Both the position numbers and the translations under genes were made by a program. A DNA stretch of 64,000 nucleotides from JAICKM01 sp050998805. GTDB lineage: Bacteria > Chloroflexota > Chloroflexia > QHBQ01 > JAICKM01. Shown in pieces: positions 14,835 through 23,781 of the stretch. Location: NCBI GenBank assembly GCA_050998805.1, contig JBPCPV010000016.1:1-64000 (forward strand). The letters are read 5' to 3'. The notes beneath the pieces were generated by a model. It was not told the origin of the DNA, made no database searches, and saw nothing but the letters and a program-made list of their open reading frames with translations. Positions within the stretch are counted from its first letter, which is position 1. Each line of letters begins with the position of its first letter.

Positions 14835-16754
14835 ATGAGCAGACCTGTTACACAAGAGGTACGTCTCCACAAGGGCTTCGGCGCGGGGGTAGGGGCGGCG
14901 CTGGTGATGATCATCGGCATGGAGTTGGTGCGCTACACCCTCACCGTCCAAAGCATCCCTGAACTCCTACAGGGTGTGCTGCTGCGCCTGGTGTCAGGCG
15001 ACATGTTTGAGTTCATGGTCCAGCATCTCGGGGCGGGGGCGAAAGTCCTGCTGCTCGTCTCGGTATTCGAGGGGATCTTGCTGGCCGGTGGAGTGCTGGG
15101 CTGGCTGTTCGTCCGCCTCTGGCGGCCGGCGGCACCCGACGCGAACTCAGTCCGGCGGATGTGGAACGGGCGCTACCTGGCCGGCGCGGTCTACGGCCTG
15201 CTCGTGGGCATCGGACTGCTGGCCGCCTTCTACATACTCTACCTGCTCGCCCTCTACAACCCGCAGCCCGCCACCGACAGGCTCTTGGCGATCAACCTGA
15301 TGCTGCTCTTCCTCGGCCTGATCTTCGGCCTCTCGCTGGCCTCTCTGCTGCCCTGGCCGGTGGGTGCGACGCCTGTGGTTGAGCCTGCACCGGATGCCGA
15401 CGGCGGGCGGCGCGGCTTCCTGCGCGTCGCCGGGGGCACCCTGCTCGCGCTGATCGGCGGAGCGGGGCTGTGGGGCGTGCTGGCGAACGTCTTGGCCGAG
15501 CCGACCGGACCGGGCGTCATCCAGGCCCTGCCGCCCGGCACTCCCCACTCGGTGAGCGGGGCCGATGCCACGCAGACAGCCGGAACCGAGAACGACATCG
15601 CCACCGCAGTCGCAAACAGCGGAGGCAGCCTCGACCCGACAAACACGGCCGCCGGAGCTTCGGCGAACACTGCGGTGCCGGCGACGACCCCGGCTGCTGG
15701 GCAGACTCCGGCGGCGGCGGACACTGCGGCCCCGGCAGGCACTCCGGCGGCGGCGGACACTGCGGCACCGGCAGGTACTCCGGCGGCGGCGAACACCGCG
15801 GCACCGGCAGGCACGGCGGCTACGGCGCCGACTGCTGTGGCTGCCGCGCCGAACGCGACGGCGTTCCCCGCAGTGCCGATCCTGGTGCCTGAGATCACTC
15901 CGGTCAGCAACTTCTACATCACCACGAAGAACATCACCGACCCGTCGGTGGACGCCGCCAAGTGGTCCCTGAGTATCCTCGGCATGGTGGAGAACCCGGC
16001 GACGTACACGATTGACCAGATCAAGGCGATGCCGAAGATCAAGGTGATCCATACGCTTGAGTGCATCAGCAACACGGTCGGCGGCCCGCTGATCGGCAAC
16101 GCGCGCTGGGCCGGTGTCCACCTCGCGGACCTGGTGACGAAGGCGCGCCCCAAGTCGGGCGTGATGGATGTCGTCTTCCGAGCCGCCGACGATTACAGCG
16201 ACAGCGTGCCGCTCTCGGTCGTGATGGACAAGGACGCGATGCTCGTCTATGAGATGAACGGCGACCTGCTCCAGGTGAAGCACGGCTTCCCGGCGCGGCT
16301 GCTGATCCCGAACATCTTCGGCATGAAGAACGTCAAGTGGATCACCGGCATCGAGTTCGTCGGATACGATTACAAGGGATACTGGCAGTCGCAGGGCTGG
16401 AGCGACCCCGCGCCGTATTTAACGATGTCGCGGATCGATTACCCGAGCGACGGCAGCATGGTCAAGAGCGGGCCGCTCTATGTCGGCGGCATCGCCTTCG
16501 CGGGCAACCGCGGCATCAAGAAGGTCGAGGTCAGCACCAACGGCGGCAAGACCTGGGGCGACGCCCAACTCCGCCGCCCGCTGGGCCGCAACACCTGGGT
16601 GCTCTGGACCTATCCCTGGGTCGCCGCATCAGGCGACACCACCCTGGTCGTCCGCGCGACCGACGGCACGGGCAAACTCCAGAACCCGGCGGATGTGAAC
16701 AACTACCCGAACGGCGCCGATGGCTACCACAAGGTCGCCGTTAAGGTCGGCTGA
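14835..16754 (+). CDS. Membrane-anchored sulfite oxidase-like molybdopterin oxidoreductase
   Basis: The 639-residue protein has four hydrophobic helices (~15-36, 67-95, 114-141, 150-173). A twin-arginine motif RRGFLRV (Arg192-Arg193) and a fifth hydrophobic segment (~200-220) follow. A low-complexity Ala/Thr/Pro linker (~230-345) leads to a molybdopterin-binding domain (~350-535) and a C-terminal Ig-like dimerisation domain with VEVSTNGGKTW. The likely molybdenum-ligating cysteine is Cys410 in TLECISN. The catalytic domain would sit outside the membrane, folded with cofactor and exported by Tat. Substrate and electron acceptor are unknown. The ATG follows an AGAGAGGA ribosome site, and a TATAAT lies at 14789-14794 with a weak -35. 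A terminator follows the gene. Confidence 0.85.
   Translation: MSRPVTQEVRLHKGFGAGVGAALVMIIGMELVRYTLTVQSIPELLQGVLLRLVSGDMFEFMVQHLGAGAKVLLLVSVFEGILLAGGVLGWLFVRLWRPAAPDANSVRRMWNGRYLAGAVYGLLVGIGLLAAFYILYLLALYNPQPATDRLLAINLMLLFLGLIFGLSLASLLPWPVGATPVVEPAPDADGGRRGFLRVAGGTLLALIGGAGLWGVLANVLAEPTGPGVIQALPPGTPHSVSGADATQTAGTENDIATAVANSGGSLDPTNTAAGASANTAVPATTPAAGQTPAAADTAAPAGTPAAADTAAPAGTPAAANTAAPAGTAATAPTAVAAAPNATAFPAVPILVPEITPVSNFYITTKNITDPSVDAAKWSLSILGMVENPATYTIDQIKAMPKIKVIHTLECISNTVGGPLIGNARWAGVHLADLVTKARPKSGVMDVVFRAADDYSDSVPLSVVMDKDAMLVYEMNGDLLQVKHGFPARLLIPNIFGMKNVKWITGIEFVGYDYKGYWQSQGWSDPAPYLTMSRIDYPSDGSMVKSGPLYVGGIAFAGNRGIKKVEVSTNGGKTWGDAQLRRPLGRNTWVLWTYPWVAASGDTTLVVRATDGTGKLQNPADVNNYPNGADGYHKVAVKVG
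15705..15812 (+). repeat. Three in-frame 36-bp tandem repeats in the linker
   Basis: Three 36-bp units (15705-15740, 15741-15776, 15777-15812) encode TPAAADTAAPAG with one Asp-to-Asn change in the third copy. The units differ at only a few bases, suggesting recent expansion of the linker. Confidence 0.9.
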
Positions 16755-16788
16755 TCGCCCCCGCCTTCGCCTCCTTTGCCGGACACGA

Positions 16789-16828
16789 AAATCCCTCTCT
16801 ACCGCCACCGGTAGAGAGGGATTTGTTT
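16789..16828. terminator. Bidirectional hairpin terminator
   Basis: A perfect 16-bp stem (16789-16804 with 16809-16824) closes a four-base CCAC loop between the convergent molybdoenzyme and gdhA genes. The stem ends in an A/T tract on each side, as expected for factor-independent termination in both directions. Confidence 0.85.
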
Positions 16829-16830
16829 AC

Positions 16831-18111
16831 CTAATAGATTCCGCGCAGGCGGACGGCCTCGGCGACGCGACGGATCGCGACGATGTAGGCCGCCGTCCTC
16901 ATGTCCACGTTGTGCTGCTGCGCGCCCTCGTAGACGGCGTTGAAGGCGCGGACCATCACGCGGTGCAGCCGCTGGTCTACCTCTTCCTCGGTCCAGTAGA
17001 AACCCTGGATGTTCTGCGCCCACTCGAAGTAGGAGACGGTGACGCCCCCGGCGTTCGCCAGGATGTCGGGCAGCATGAGCACGCCCTTCGCGTGGAGGAT
17101 GCGGTCGGCTTCCGGCGTCGTCGGGCCGTTGGCGGCCTCAGCGATCATCTTGGCCTTGATCCGGTCGGCGTTCGAGGCGGTGATCTGGCCTTCGAGGGCA
17201 GCCGGAACCAAGATGTCGCAGGGGATCTCGAGCAGAGCCGCGTTGCTCACCTTGTCGGTGCCGGGGAAGCCGCCCACCGTGCCGTGCTCTTCCTTGTAGC
17301 GCAGCGCCTTAACCGGGTCGAGGCCGTCCTTCGAGTAGACGCCGCCCTGGCTGTCGCTGACCGCGAGGATCTTCGCGCCGTCTCCGGCGAGCAGGCGCGC
17401 CGCGATGTTGCCGGCATTGCCGTAGCCCTGCACGACGACGGTCGCGCCCTGGAGGTCCATGCCGGTGGCCTTCGCGGCCTCGCGCACACAGAACTGGAGG
17501 CCGCGCGCCGTCGCCTCGTTGCGCCCGAGCGAGCCGCCGAGCGGTAGCGGCTTGCCGGTGATCATGCCGGGGACCGGGTAGCCCTTGTTGCGGCTGTACT
17601 GGTCCATCATCCAGGCCATGATCTGGCTGTTGGTGTTCACATCGGGGGCCGGGATGTCGCGCTCAGGCCCGATGATCCCCTGGATCTCGGTGATGAAGCG
17701 GCGGCTCAACCGCTCTAGCTCTCCGAGGGAGAGATGCTTCGGGTCAACGATGACCCCGCCCTTGCCGCCCCCGTATGGGATGTCCACGACCGCGCATTTC
17801 CACGTCATCCAGGTGGCGAGCGCCTTGACTTCATCAATGCTCACGTCCTGGTGGAACCGGATGCCGCCTTTCGCGGGGCCGCGCGCCGTGCTATGCTGCA
17901 CGCGGAAGCCGTCGAAGACGCGGATGCTGCCGTCGTCCATGCGGACCGGGAAGTGGACATGCAGCTCGCGCTCCGGCTGGCGCAGGATCGCTTCCATGCC
18001 CGGGTCGAGATTGATCTTCTCTGCGGCGATATGTATCTGCTCCTGGGCCACCTTGAAGGGGTTCGGTTTTTCGGGCGTCTGGTCGGCCTTGACCTGGGTT
18101 TGTTCCGCCAT
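16831..18111 (-). CDS. gdhA: Glu/Leu/Phe/Val dehydrogenase (glutamate dehydrogenase)
   Basis: The 426-residue enzyme oxidatively deaminates glutamate to 2-oxoglutarate with NAD(P)+, or the reverse. Family features are the substrate/catalytic block RGPAKGGIRFHQDV and KCAVVDIPYGGGKGGV with its catalytic lysine region, DIPAPDVNTN, GGSLGRNEATARG, and the nucleotide-binding VVVQGYGNAGNIAA. The length fits the hexameric ~420-residue class. The ATG has a strong GAGGAGG site upstream. It may be co-transcribed with gatB, whose stop lies about 150 bases... in the opposite order: gatB is upstream on this strand and ends at 18147, 35 bases before this start. Confidence 0.93.
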   Translation of the reverse strand: MAEQTQVKADQTPEKPNPFKVAQEQIHIAAEKINLDPGMEAILRQPERELHVHFPVRMDDGSIRVFDGFRVQHSTARGPAKGGIRFHQDVSIDEVKALATWMTWKCAVVDIPYGGGKGGVIVDPKHLSLGELERLSRRFITEIQGIIGPERDIPAPDVNTNSQIMAWMMDQYSRNKGYPVPGMITGKPLPLGGSLGRNEATARGLQFCVREAAKATGMDLQGATVVVQGYGNAGNIAARLLAGDGAKILAVSDSQGGVYSKDGLDPVKALRYKEEHGTVGGFPGTDKVSNAALLEIPCDILVPAALEGQITASNADRIKAKMIAEAANGPTTPEADRILHAKGVLMLPDILANAGGVTVSYFEWAQNIQGFYWTEEEVDQRLHRVMVRAFNAVYEGAQQHNVDMRTAAYIVAIRRVAEAVRLRGIY

Positions 18112-18146
18112 TTGATTAATATCCTCCTCATTGAGTATATAGAGCG

Positions 18147-19652
18147 TTATTTTTCCACGCTTACGGCGCGTTCCCGCGCCAGGGCGTCCAATTGTCGGCG
18201 CAACAGTTGTTGCGCGAGTTGGGGATTGGCCTTCCCTCCTGTGGCGCGCATGAGGGGGCCAAGCAGCCCCTGCAACGCGCTTGCCTTGCCGCCCACATAG
18301 TCTTTGACCACCTTCGGGTTGGCGGCGATTACCTCGGCGACCGCGCTTTCGAGCGCGGCTTCGTCACGGATCTGGCCGAGGCCGCCTTCCGCCACCAGGT
18401 CGCGTGGGTTCTTGCCGGTGCGGGCTATCTCAGGCACCAGCGTCCGCGCTTGGCTGTTGGTGATCACTCCCTCGCTCACAAGAGCCGGAAGCGCGGCGAG
18501 GTGGGCGGGGGTCATCGGCAGGTCGGAGATCAGCTCCGGCTCGCGCACCTGGGGCAGCACATCGTTGATCAGGATATTGGCGACGGCCTTGGCGGCATCC
18601 GGTGTGGCAGCGCCGCCGTTGCGGGCCGCCGCCACCGCCAGCTCGAAGTAGTCGCCGACCTGCCGGGTCTGCACCAGCAGGTCGGCGTCGTCATGCGACA
18701 GCCCATACTCGGCCGCCACCCGCTCGCGGCGGGCCGCAGGGAGTTCGGGCAGCCGCTCGGCTGTCGAGGCGATCTTCTCCGGCGTGAAGGTCATCGGCGG
18801 CAGGTCAGGCTCAGGGAAGTAGCGGTAATCGTGCGCGAACTCCTTGCTGCGCTGGCCGACCGTCACCCCGCGCTCGTCAGACCAGCCCCGCGTCTCTTGG
18901 GCGAGGCGGCCTCCGGCCTCCAGCACGCCGATCTGCCGCTCGATCTCGTATTCGAGGGCGCGGCGCACCGCCTTGAAGGAGTTCATGTTCTTGATCTCGA
19001 CCTTCGTGCCGTATTCGGCCTGGCCGGACGGCCTCACCGACACGTTGGCGTCGCACCGGAACGACCCTTCCTCCATGTTGCCGGTGGAGGCTTCGATATA
19101 CTGCACGATCCGTCGCATCGCCGTCAGGTAGAGGACGGCCTCTTCGGGCGTGGCGATGTCAGGCGCGCTGACGATCTCCATGAGCGGCACGCCTGACCTG
19201 TTCACGTCGATCAGGGAGACGCCCGCCCCGTCTTCGCGCCGGTGGAGCAGGCGTGCGGTGTCTTCTTCGAGGTGGACGCGGATGATGCCGATGCGCTTCG
19301 TGCCGGAGTGGGTGTCTATATCGAGCCGCCCGTCGGTCGCCAGGGGCAGGTCATACTGCGAAATCTGGTATCCCTTCATCAGGTCGGGGTAGTGGTAGTT
19401 CTTGCGGTCAAACTTGCTGAACGGGGAGACGGTGCAGTGCAGGGCGAGCGCGGTGCGGAGGCCGAGTTCGACCGCGCGCTCGTTGATCGTCGGCAGGGTG
19501 CCGGGCATACCGAGGCAGATCGGGCAGGTGAGCGTGTTCGGGGGTGCGGAGGCCGCGCCGTGGGCCTCGGCTGGGCACCCACAGAACATCTTGGCGGCGG
19601 TCTTGAGTTGTACGTGGACTTCCAGCCCGATGGTCGTCAGATACTCCGGCAT
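18147..19652 (-). CDS. gatB: Asp-tRNA(Asn)/Glu-tRNA(Gln) amidotransferase subunit B
   Basis: The 501-residue GatB subunit binds mischarged Glu-tRNA(Gln)/Asp-tRNA(Asn) and, with GatA and GatC, converts it to the amide. Diagnostic blocks are TIGLEVHVQLKT, the zinc-site cysteines FCGCPAE and CPICLGMPG, FDRKNYHYPDLMKGYQISQ, RCDANVSVRP and the YqeY-like tail ending in a GKANPQLAQQLL segment. GatA and GatC are not in this window. I place the start at the ATG of MPEYLTTIGLE. GGGAGG lies 13 bases upstream, and an earlier in-frame ATG (19694) lacks a ribosome site. Confidence 0.94.
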   Translation of the reverse strand: MPEYLTTIGLEVHVQLKTAAKMFCGCPAEAHGAASAPPNTLTCPICLGMPGTLPTINERAVELGLRTALALHCTVSPFSKFDRKNYHYPDLMKGYQISQYDLPLATDGRLDIDTHSGTKRIGIIRVHLEEDTARLLHRREDGAGVSLIDVNRSGVPLMEIVSAPDIATPEEAVLYLTAMRRIVQYIEASTGNMEEGSFRCDANVSVRPSGQAEYGTKVEIKNMNSFKAVRRALEYEIERQIGVLEAGGRLAQETRGWSDERGVTVGQRSKEFAHDYRYFPEPDLPPMTFTPEKIASTAERLPELPAARRERVAAEYGLSHDDADLLVQTRQVGDYFELAVAAARNGGAATPDAAKAVANILINDVLPQVREPELISDLPMTPAHLAALPALVSEGVITNSQARTLVPEIARTGKNPRDLVAEGGLGQIRDEAALESAVAEVIAANPKVVKDYVGGKASALQGLLGPLMRATGGKANPQLAQQLLRRQLDALARERAVSVEK

Positions 19653-19720
19653 GAGGCGTGCCGATCCTCCCAGCGCCCAGCCCGCTCGCCCCATTGCGGT
19701 CGGTCGTCGGCGCGACTCCC

Positions 19721-19749
19721 ATTATACCGCAAAGCGTGGGGCGGCGCAA
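19721..19749 (-). promoter_or_regulatory. Promoter of gatB-gdhA
   Basis: Minus-strand TTGCGC (19744-19749), a 17-base spacer and a perfect TATAAT (19721-19726) precede gatB with a leader of about 60 bases. Confidence 0.65.
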
Positions 19750-19791
19750 CCGCCGAATTGCCCGTACGAGTTCACACCCCGGCCGCAGCTA

Positions 19792-20991
19792 TAGTATTCC
19801 AGAAAAAGATTCAGACTACGCGGCCGCCGGTGTGGCGCGGAGGGCATCTAGCGGCGTCCCTAGCAACTGCAAGACGCGCTTGGTATCCGTCGCCAACTGC
19901 TGCAAGCGCTCTTCCACCCGCGCCGTCAGCGCACCAAACGTCGCAAAGTAGGCACAATGCGTCCCTTGCTTAACGTAGCGCCAGACATGTTCTATCGGGT
20001 TGTAGTCCGGCGAGTAACTCGGCAACTGCACCGTGCTCACCCGCTCGGCGTGTGCCGCCACCCAGCACTGCGTCTGCTTGGCCGTGTGGTAGCGCGCTCC
20101 ATCCCAACCGATCACAAGCGGTTGGCTAGTTTGGGCCAGCACCGTCCGAAAGAAAGGCGCAGTAGCTCTGCGCCGTCAAGCGTCCCTCCTGCCCCATGTG
20201 GAACAGCCGCCCGCTAAACCACTCCACCAGCCCCCAGATCTTGTAGCCTTTGCGCCGCCCGCCCGTGAGCACCGTCGGCTGCTGTCCCCGCCGCGCCCAA
20301 GTGTAGCCGAGACTGCCCCATTGTGCAAAACTCGCTTCGTCCCCAAAGAGCAATAACGCTCCAGTTCGGCGGGCGCGCGCCACGACTTGCGGCCATTCGT
20401 CCGCCAGCCACCTGGTACGCGCTGCCTCATCGAGGTGGTCAGAGCAGAAGCGCGCTCTCTGGTAAGAGAAACCGAGTTGGGTCAGCAGTTGGATCACGTA
20501 ATGCACATTGTAGAGCACGCCGAACTCCCGTTCGATCAGCAGTTGGACGAGAGGGGCGGCCCATGCCCCGCAGCCAAAACCCGACGCTTCTGGCCCAACG
20601 TCCAACATCTCGGCGAGGCGGGCCTTTTGGGTGGGTGTCAGCTTGGCCGGGCGGCCGGGCGAGCGCCGATAGAGCAAACTGGCGGTGCCCGACAGCAGAA
20701 AGGCGGCGACCCAGCCGTAGAGGGTGGACTCGGCCACGCCGAGACAGGCTGCGACGCTCGGCACGCTTTGGCGCCGGCCGACCATCTGCAGAGCGGTGAT
20801 GGGGTGACGGGGCGGCGGTCGCCGAGGGCCAAGGCGTGTCGCCACGCGCCGGCCAAGTCCTTGACGGTAGCCGAGCTAAAGTGTATGCTAAGAGCCACGG
20901 GATGCCTCCTGAGGTGAGATTGATGATACCCCAGGATACGGCATCCCCGTTCATTTGTCATGGTCACTACAGGTCTTTTTCTGGAATACTA
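19792..20991 (-). mobile_element. IS630-family insertion sequence, 1200 bp
   Basis: Perfect 21-bp inverted repeats (19789-19809 and 20974-20994, TATAGTATTCCAG outward ends) include the TA target duplication at 19790-19791 and 20992-20993. This is the expected IS630/mariner target. The element carries one transposase gene broken by two frameshifts and sits in the last codons of the lectin-like gene. Confidence 0.9.
19816..20898 (-). pseudogene. IS630-family transposase with two frameshifts
   Basis: The protein can be followed in three pieces. The N terminus begins with a GTG at 20898 behind a strong AGGAGG (product MALSIHFSSATVKDLAGAW). The helix-turn-helix and central DDE part lies in a second frame (20845 to about 20126, with SVAACLGVAESTLYGW and LLLFGDEASFAQWG). 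The C terminus returns to the first frame (from 20142, with LVIGWDGARYH and the PSYSPDYNPIEHVW motif holding the last glutamate). The shifts occur near 20820-20840 and near 20150, the second at a TTTCTTTC stretch. Some IS630 elements use a programmed shift, but two are hard to explain that way, so an inactive copy is likeliest. Confidence 0.8.
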
Positions 20992-21684
20992 TAGTTGCAG
21001 TGGGTAGTCAAGCAAGGGGTTGGTGGTGGTGTACACCGCACCCCCGTTACGGTAGTAGCGCACGACTTTGCCCTGGTGGCCGGGCGCGTCCTCCACAGCC
21101 ACCTTCAGCACGTCGTTGTAGTCATATATGCCCACCTGGGCTACATACGCTCCACACTCGTAAACATCCAACGAATTGGTGCCGGTCAGCACGAACGCGA
21201 AATCCAGGTCCTGCAGCCTGTGGCCATGGAAGCGGCTGCTGCTGCTCAGCCCGAACGCCCGGCGCGCACCGGGTGTGCTCGTAGGGGTCGGCGTACCAAC
21301 CTGCCTACCCTCCAGGCTGATCAGCACGTAGCCGTTGCCTCCGTTGTCCGACGCAATAGCCTGCGAGGAAACGGCCCCCGCATCCCAGACTCCGTCGGGT
21401 CCCGAAGTCTTCTGTATGCTGTTGTCGGTCGGGGTGATCCTCGCGTTTACCAGAGGCGTCGCCCAAGTCACCGGCGTACCGTGACCGGGCGGCGTGGGGG
21501 TGGACGATGGGCTGGACGTCGGCACAGGAGTCGTTGTGCGGACGCTGACGATACCGCCTGCCGCCAGCAGCAGGCACGAGATGAATACGAACGGTTTGTG
21601 CGGCACGGAGGAGCGGGTTCGTGTGTCGGCATCGGCAAGGCGGGCGATATTGGCCGGTTTAGGTCCACTAGCTCCAGCAGCCAT
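20989..21684 (-). CDS. Secreted/anchored lectin-like protein, 3' end altered by IS630
   Basis: The protein has a basic N-terminal region, a hydrophobic segment (FVFISCLLLAAGGIVSV), a Thr/Pro spacer and a ~150-residue beta-rich domain. That domain has WDAGAVSSQAIAS, GHRLQDLDFAFVL, LDVYECGAYV and DVLKVAVEDAPGHQGKVVRYYRNG, a pattern I know from uncharacterised extracellular domains with a probable concanavalin-like fold. It is probably surface-exposed. The present stop (TAG, 20989-20991) is supplied by the IS630 end. Removing the element and one TA restores the codons for AAAGV and a TGA at 19772-19774, so only five residues were lost. The start at 21684 is favoured by AAAAGG upstream; an ATG at 21732 is possible. 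Confidence 0.65.
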   Translation of the reverse strand: MAAGASGPKPANIARLADADTRTRSSVPHKPFVFISCLLLAAGGIVSVRTTTPVPTSSPSSTPTPPGHGTPVTWATPLVNARITPTDNSIQKTSGPDGVWDAGAVSSQAIASDNGGNGYVLISLEGRQVGTPTPTSTPGARRAFGLSSSSRFHGHRLQDLDFAFVLTGTNSLDVYECGAYVAQVGIYDYNDVLKVAVEDAPGHQGKVVRYYRNGGAVYTTTNPLLDYPLQL

Positions 21685-21779
21685 TGGGGGTCGCCTTTTG
21701 CCTTCTCGTTGCTTGATAAGCGTTCGCTTCATCGAGGACGGCTGACAAGGAGGACGAATGGTCCCGCCGCCCAGAGACA

Positions 21780-21809
21780 ATTATAGTGTAGGTCACATAG
21801 CCCTATCAA
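21780..21809 (-). promoter_or_regulatory. Promoter of the lectin-like gene
   Basis: Minus-strand TTGATA (21804-21809), an 18-base spacer and TATAAT (21780-21785) lie upstream of either candidate start. Confidence 0.65.
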
Positions 21810-21879
21810 TAGTCGGGTCTGCCGGACCAATCTTTGGGAGACCAGGGTACGATCTACATATGAGGCAACGTGCCGCCGG

Positions 21880-23676
21880 TCACTTCTCCAGCCCCTTGAT
21901 CGCCGTGTAGACGGGCCTGGGCGTCCAGTCGGGGTTCAGTATGCTGAACAATGACTCGGCAGAGGCGGGGTCTTGGAAGGTGCTGAAGTTCAGGTTCCAG
22001 AGGAACATCACGCCCACCCAGGGGTAGAGCGAGCGGGCCTGGGCGATGGCGCGCAGGGTGTAGTCGGCCTGCTGCGCCTGGGTCGTCTGGGCGCATTCAT
22101 CGTAACCGCCGGGGCGCGCGTCGCTGCACCAGCCGTATTCGGTGAGCCAGACCTGCTTCGCATCGTCTCCGTACTTGAGCATCACCTCGCGCTGCTGCTC
22201 GACGCGGCGGTAGTAGAATTGGCCGTGGTTCACGAAGCCCGACGCCCCGCTCGGCATATCGGGCCACATCGTCTCAGGCGGGTTGTTATAGCCGTAGGGG
22301 TGCGAGCCGAGCACATCGTAGTACTGCCGGATTTCGCCGTTGTTCCAGCGATATAGCTGGTCGAGATACCAAGTATCTTCCATCGCCCGGTTCTTGTCGT
22401 AGATCCCTGTCGGGGTGAGCGCCCCGGATACCACTATCGCGCCCGGGTCTGCGGCCTTCACGCCGAGGTAGCCGGCTTTGAGCAGCACGGCATAATGTGA
22501 CGGGTCGAGATCGAGGCTCTCGCTGAACAGGTTCTGCTCGTTCCATATCTCGTATGCGGCGACACGCCCTTTGTAGTGGCCCGCCAGCGCGCGCATGAAG
22601 TTGCCGAGGTACGCGGGGTCGGTCGGGAAGCCGCCCGCGCCTCCAGTCGCCCAGTCGGGGGCCTTGACGATGCTCAACATGATGTGCAGCCCGCGCGCCG
22701 ACGTGTCGGTCACGATGCTGTCGAGTTCGGCCCAGGCGTCGGACCCGGGCGCGCCCTCGATGTCCTTCCACTGCACCTGCTGCTTGATCCAGGTGAAGCC
22801 CGCCCCCTGCGCCGCGTCCAGGACGCTCTTGTGGTCTTTGTAGTACATGTCCACGACGATGCCGAGCGCAGCGTTGGGGCTGCCTGGGAACGGGCCCGCG
22901 GGCGCGGGCGGGTAGCCGCCGGGCGGGAAGGCGTTCCAGCCGGGGAACGGGTCGCGCGCCGGAGCCGAGGCCGAGATCTTGTTGCGGGCCACATAGTCGC
23001 GCCCCAGCAGGCCAAGCAGCACGTCAAACGGCGGGCGGTTCTCAGGGTGCAGCTCGAACCTGTTGCGCTGGAAGTACTGCACGGTGTAGGTCTTGCCGTC
23101 GGTGGCGCTGCGCTCCTGGATCTCGTCGGAGACTGGGTAGCCGAAGAGCGCCAGCCCGCCGTGGCTCTGCCAATATAGCAGGAACGACCCCTCCAAGCTG
23201 AAGCCGGTCGCGTTGTAATAAATGTGCCCCTGGTTGGTTACGAAGGCCGAACGCTTCGGGAAGTATTTGCCTGCGGCTGCGTCGCTGCCGAGCAGGCCGA
23301 GCAGCACCTCATAAGGCGTGCCGGTATGTTCGGGGTGGTACTCGAACCTGTTCCGCTCAAAATACTGCGCCAGATACCCGTTCTCCATCTGCGGCGCGGT
23401 GATCGGATAGCCGAAGACCGGCAAGCCCCCATGGCCGGTCCAGTAGGACATGAAGCGGGCGGGCACCGTGAAGCCGGTCTGCGGGAAGAAGCGGTCGCCG
23501 ACGTTGCCCTCCGCAGTGGTCTGCGGTGCAGGCAGGCTCACGGCAAGCACGAAGATGGCGAGGGCGATCAGCGATAGGCGACGGGACGGCGACGATCCAC
23601 GGTCGGAGCCGTGTCTTACCGACGCCGTCTTTCCACCGGCCTTGTTTGTGGGGCCACGGTCAATGGGCAGAGGCAT
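21880..23676 (-). CDS. Secreted glycoside hydrolase with FGYP-type repeat modules
   Basis: The 598-residue protein has an N-terminal export signal (basic region, then LSLIALAIFVLAVSLPAPQ). Two copies of a ~75-residue module follow (FFPQTGF...YWTGHGGLPVFGYPI and YFPKRS...YWQSHGGLALFGYPV), then a (beta/alpha)8 glycosidase domain from about residue 285. The acid/base glutamate is probably in YEIWNEQN and the nucleophile in VWLTEYGW, as in clan GH-A cellulase/xylosidase-like enzymes. It would act outside the cell on a polysaccharide of unknown type, with the modules helping wall or substrate attachment. AAAGGA lies a rather long 15 bases before the ATG. Confidence 0.85.
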   Translation of the reverse strand: MPLPIDRGPTNKAGGKTASVRHGSDRGSSPSRRLSLIALAIFVLAVSLPAPQTTAEGNVGDRFFPQTGFTVPARFMSYWTGHGGLPVFGYPITAPQMENGYLAQYFERNRFEYHPEHTGTPYEVLLGLLGSDAAAGKYFPKRSAFVTNQGHIYYNATGFSLEGSFLLYWQSHGGLALFGYPVSDEIQERSATDGKTYTVQYFQRNRFELHPENRPPFDVLLGLLGRDYVARNKISASAPARDPFPGWNAFPPGGYPPAPAGPFPGSPNAALGIVVDMYYKDHKSVLDAAQGAGFTWIKQQVQWKDIEGAPGSDAWAELDSIVTDTSARGLHIMLSIVKAPDWATGGAGGFPTDPAYLGNFMRALAGHYKGRVAAYEIWNEQNLFSESLDLDPSHYAVLLKAGYLGVKAADPGAIVVSGALTPTGIYDKNRAMEDTWYLDQLYRWNNGEIRQYYDVLGSHPYGYNNPPETMWPDMPSGASGFVNHGQFYYRRVEQQREVMLKYGDDAKQVWLTEYGWCSDARPGGYDECAQTTQAQQADYTLRAIAQARSLYPWVGVMFLWNLNFSTFQDPASAESLFSILNPDWTPRPVYTAIKGLEK

Positions 23677-23781
23677 ATTCTACAGCCGATGTTCCTTTCG
23701 CGCCCCTATTCTTGCTTCCTGTCTACAGTATGACGAAGAATCCGCCGCAGAGGTTCTCTGACACCTAACACCTGATCCGCG

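Noticed and set aside
20126..20160. Programmed frameshift between the two transposase pieces.
   Set aside because: A TTTCTTTC stretch is present, but a second frameshift near 20830 in the same gene makes simple decay more likely. It remains possible for one of the two sites.
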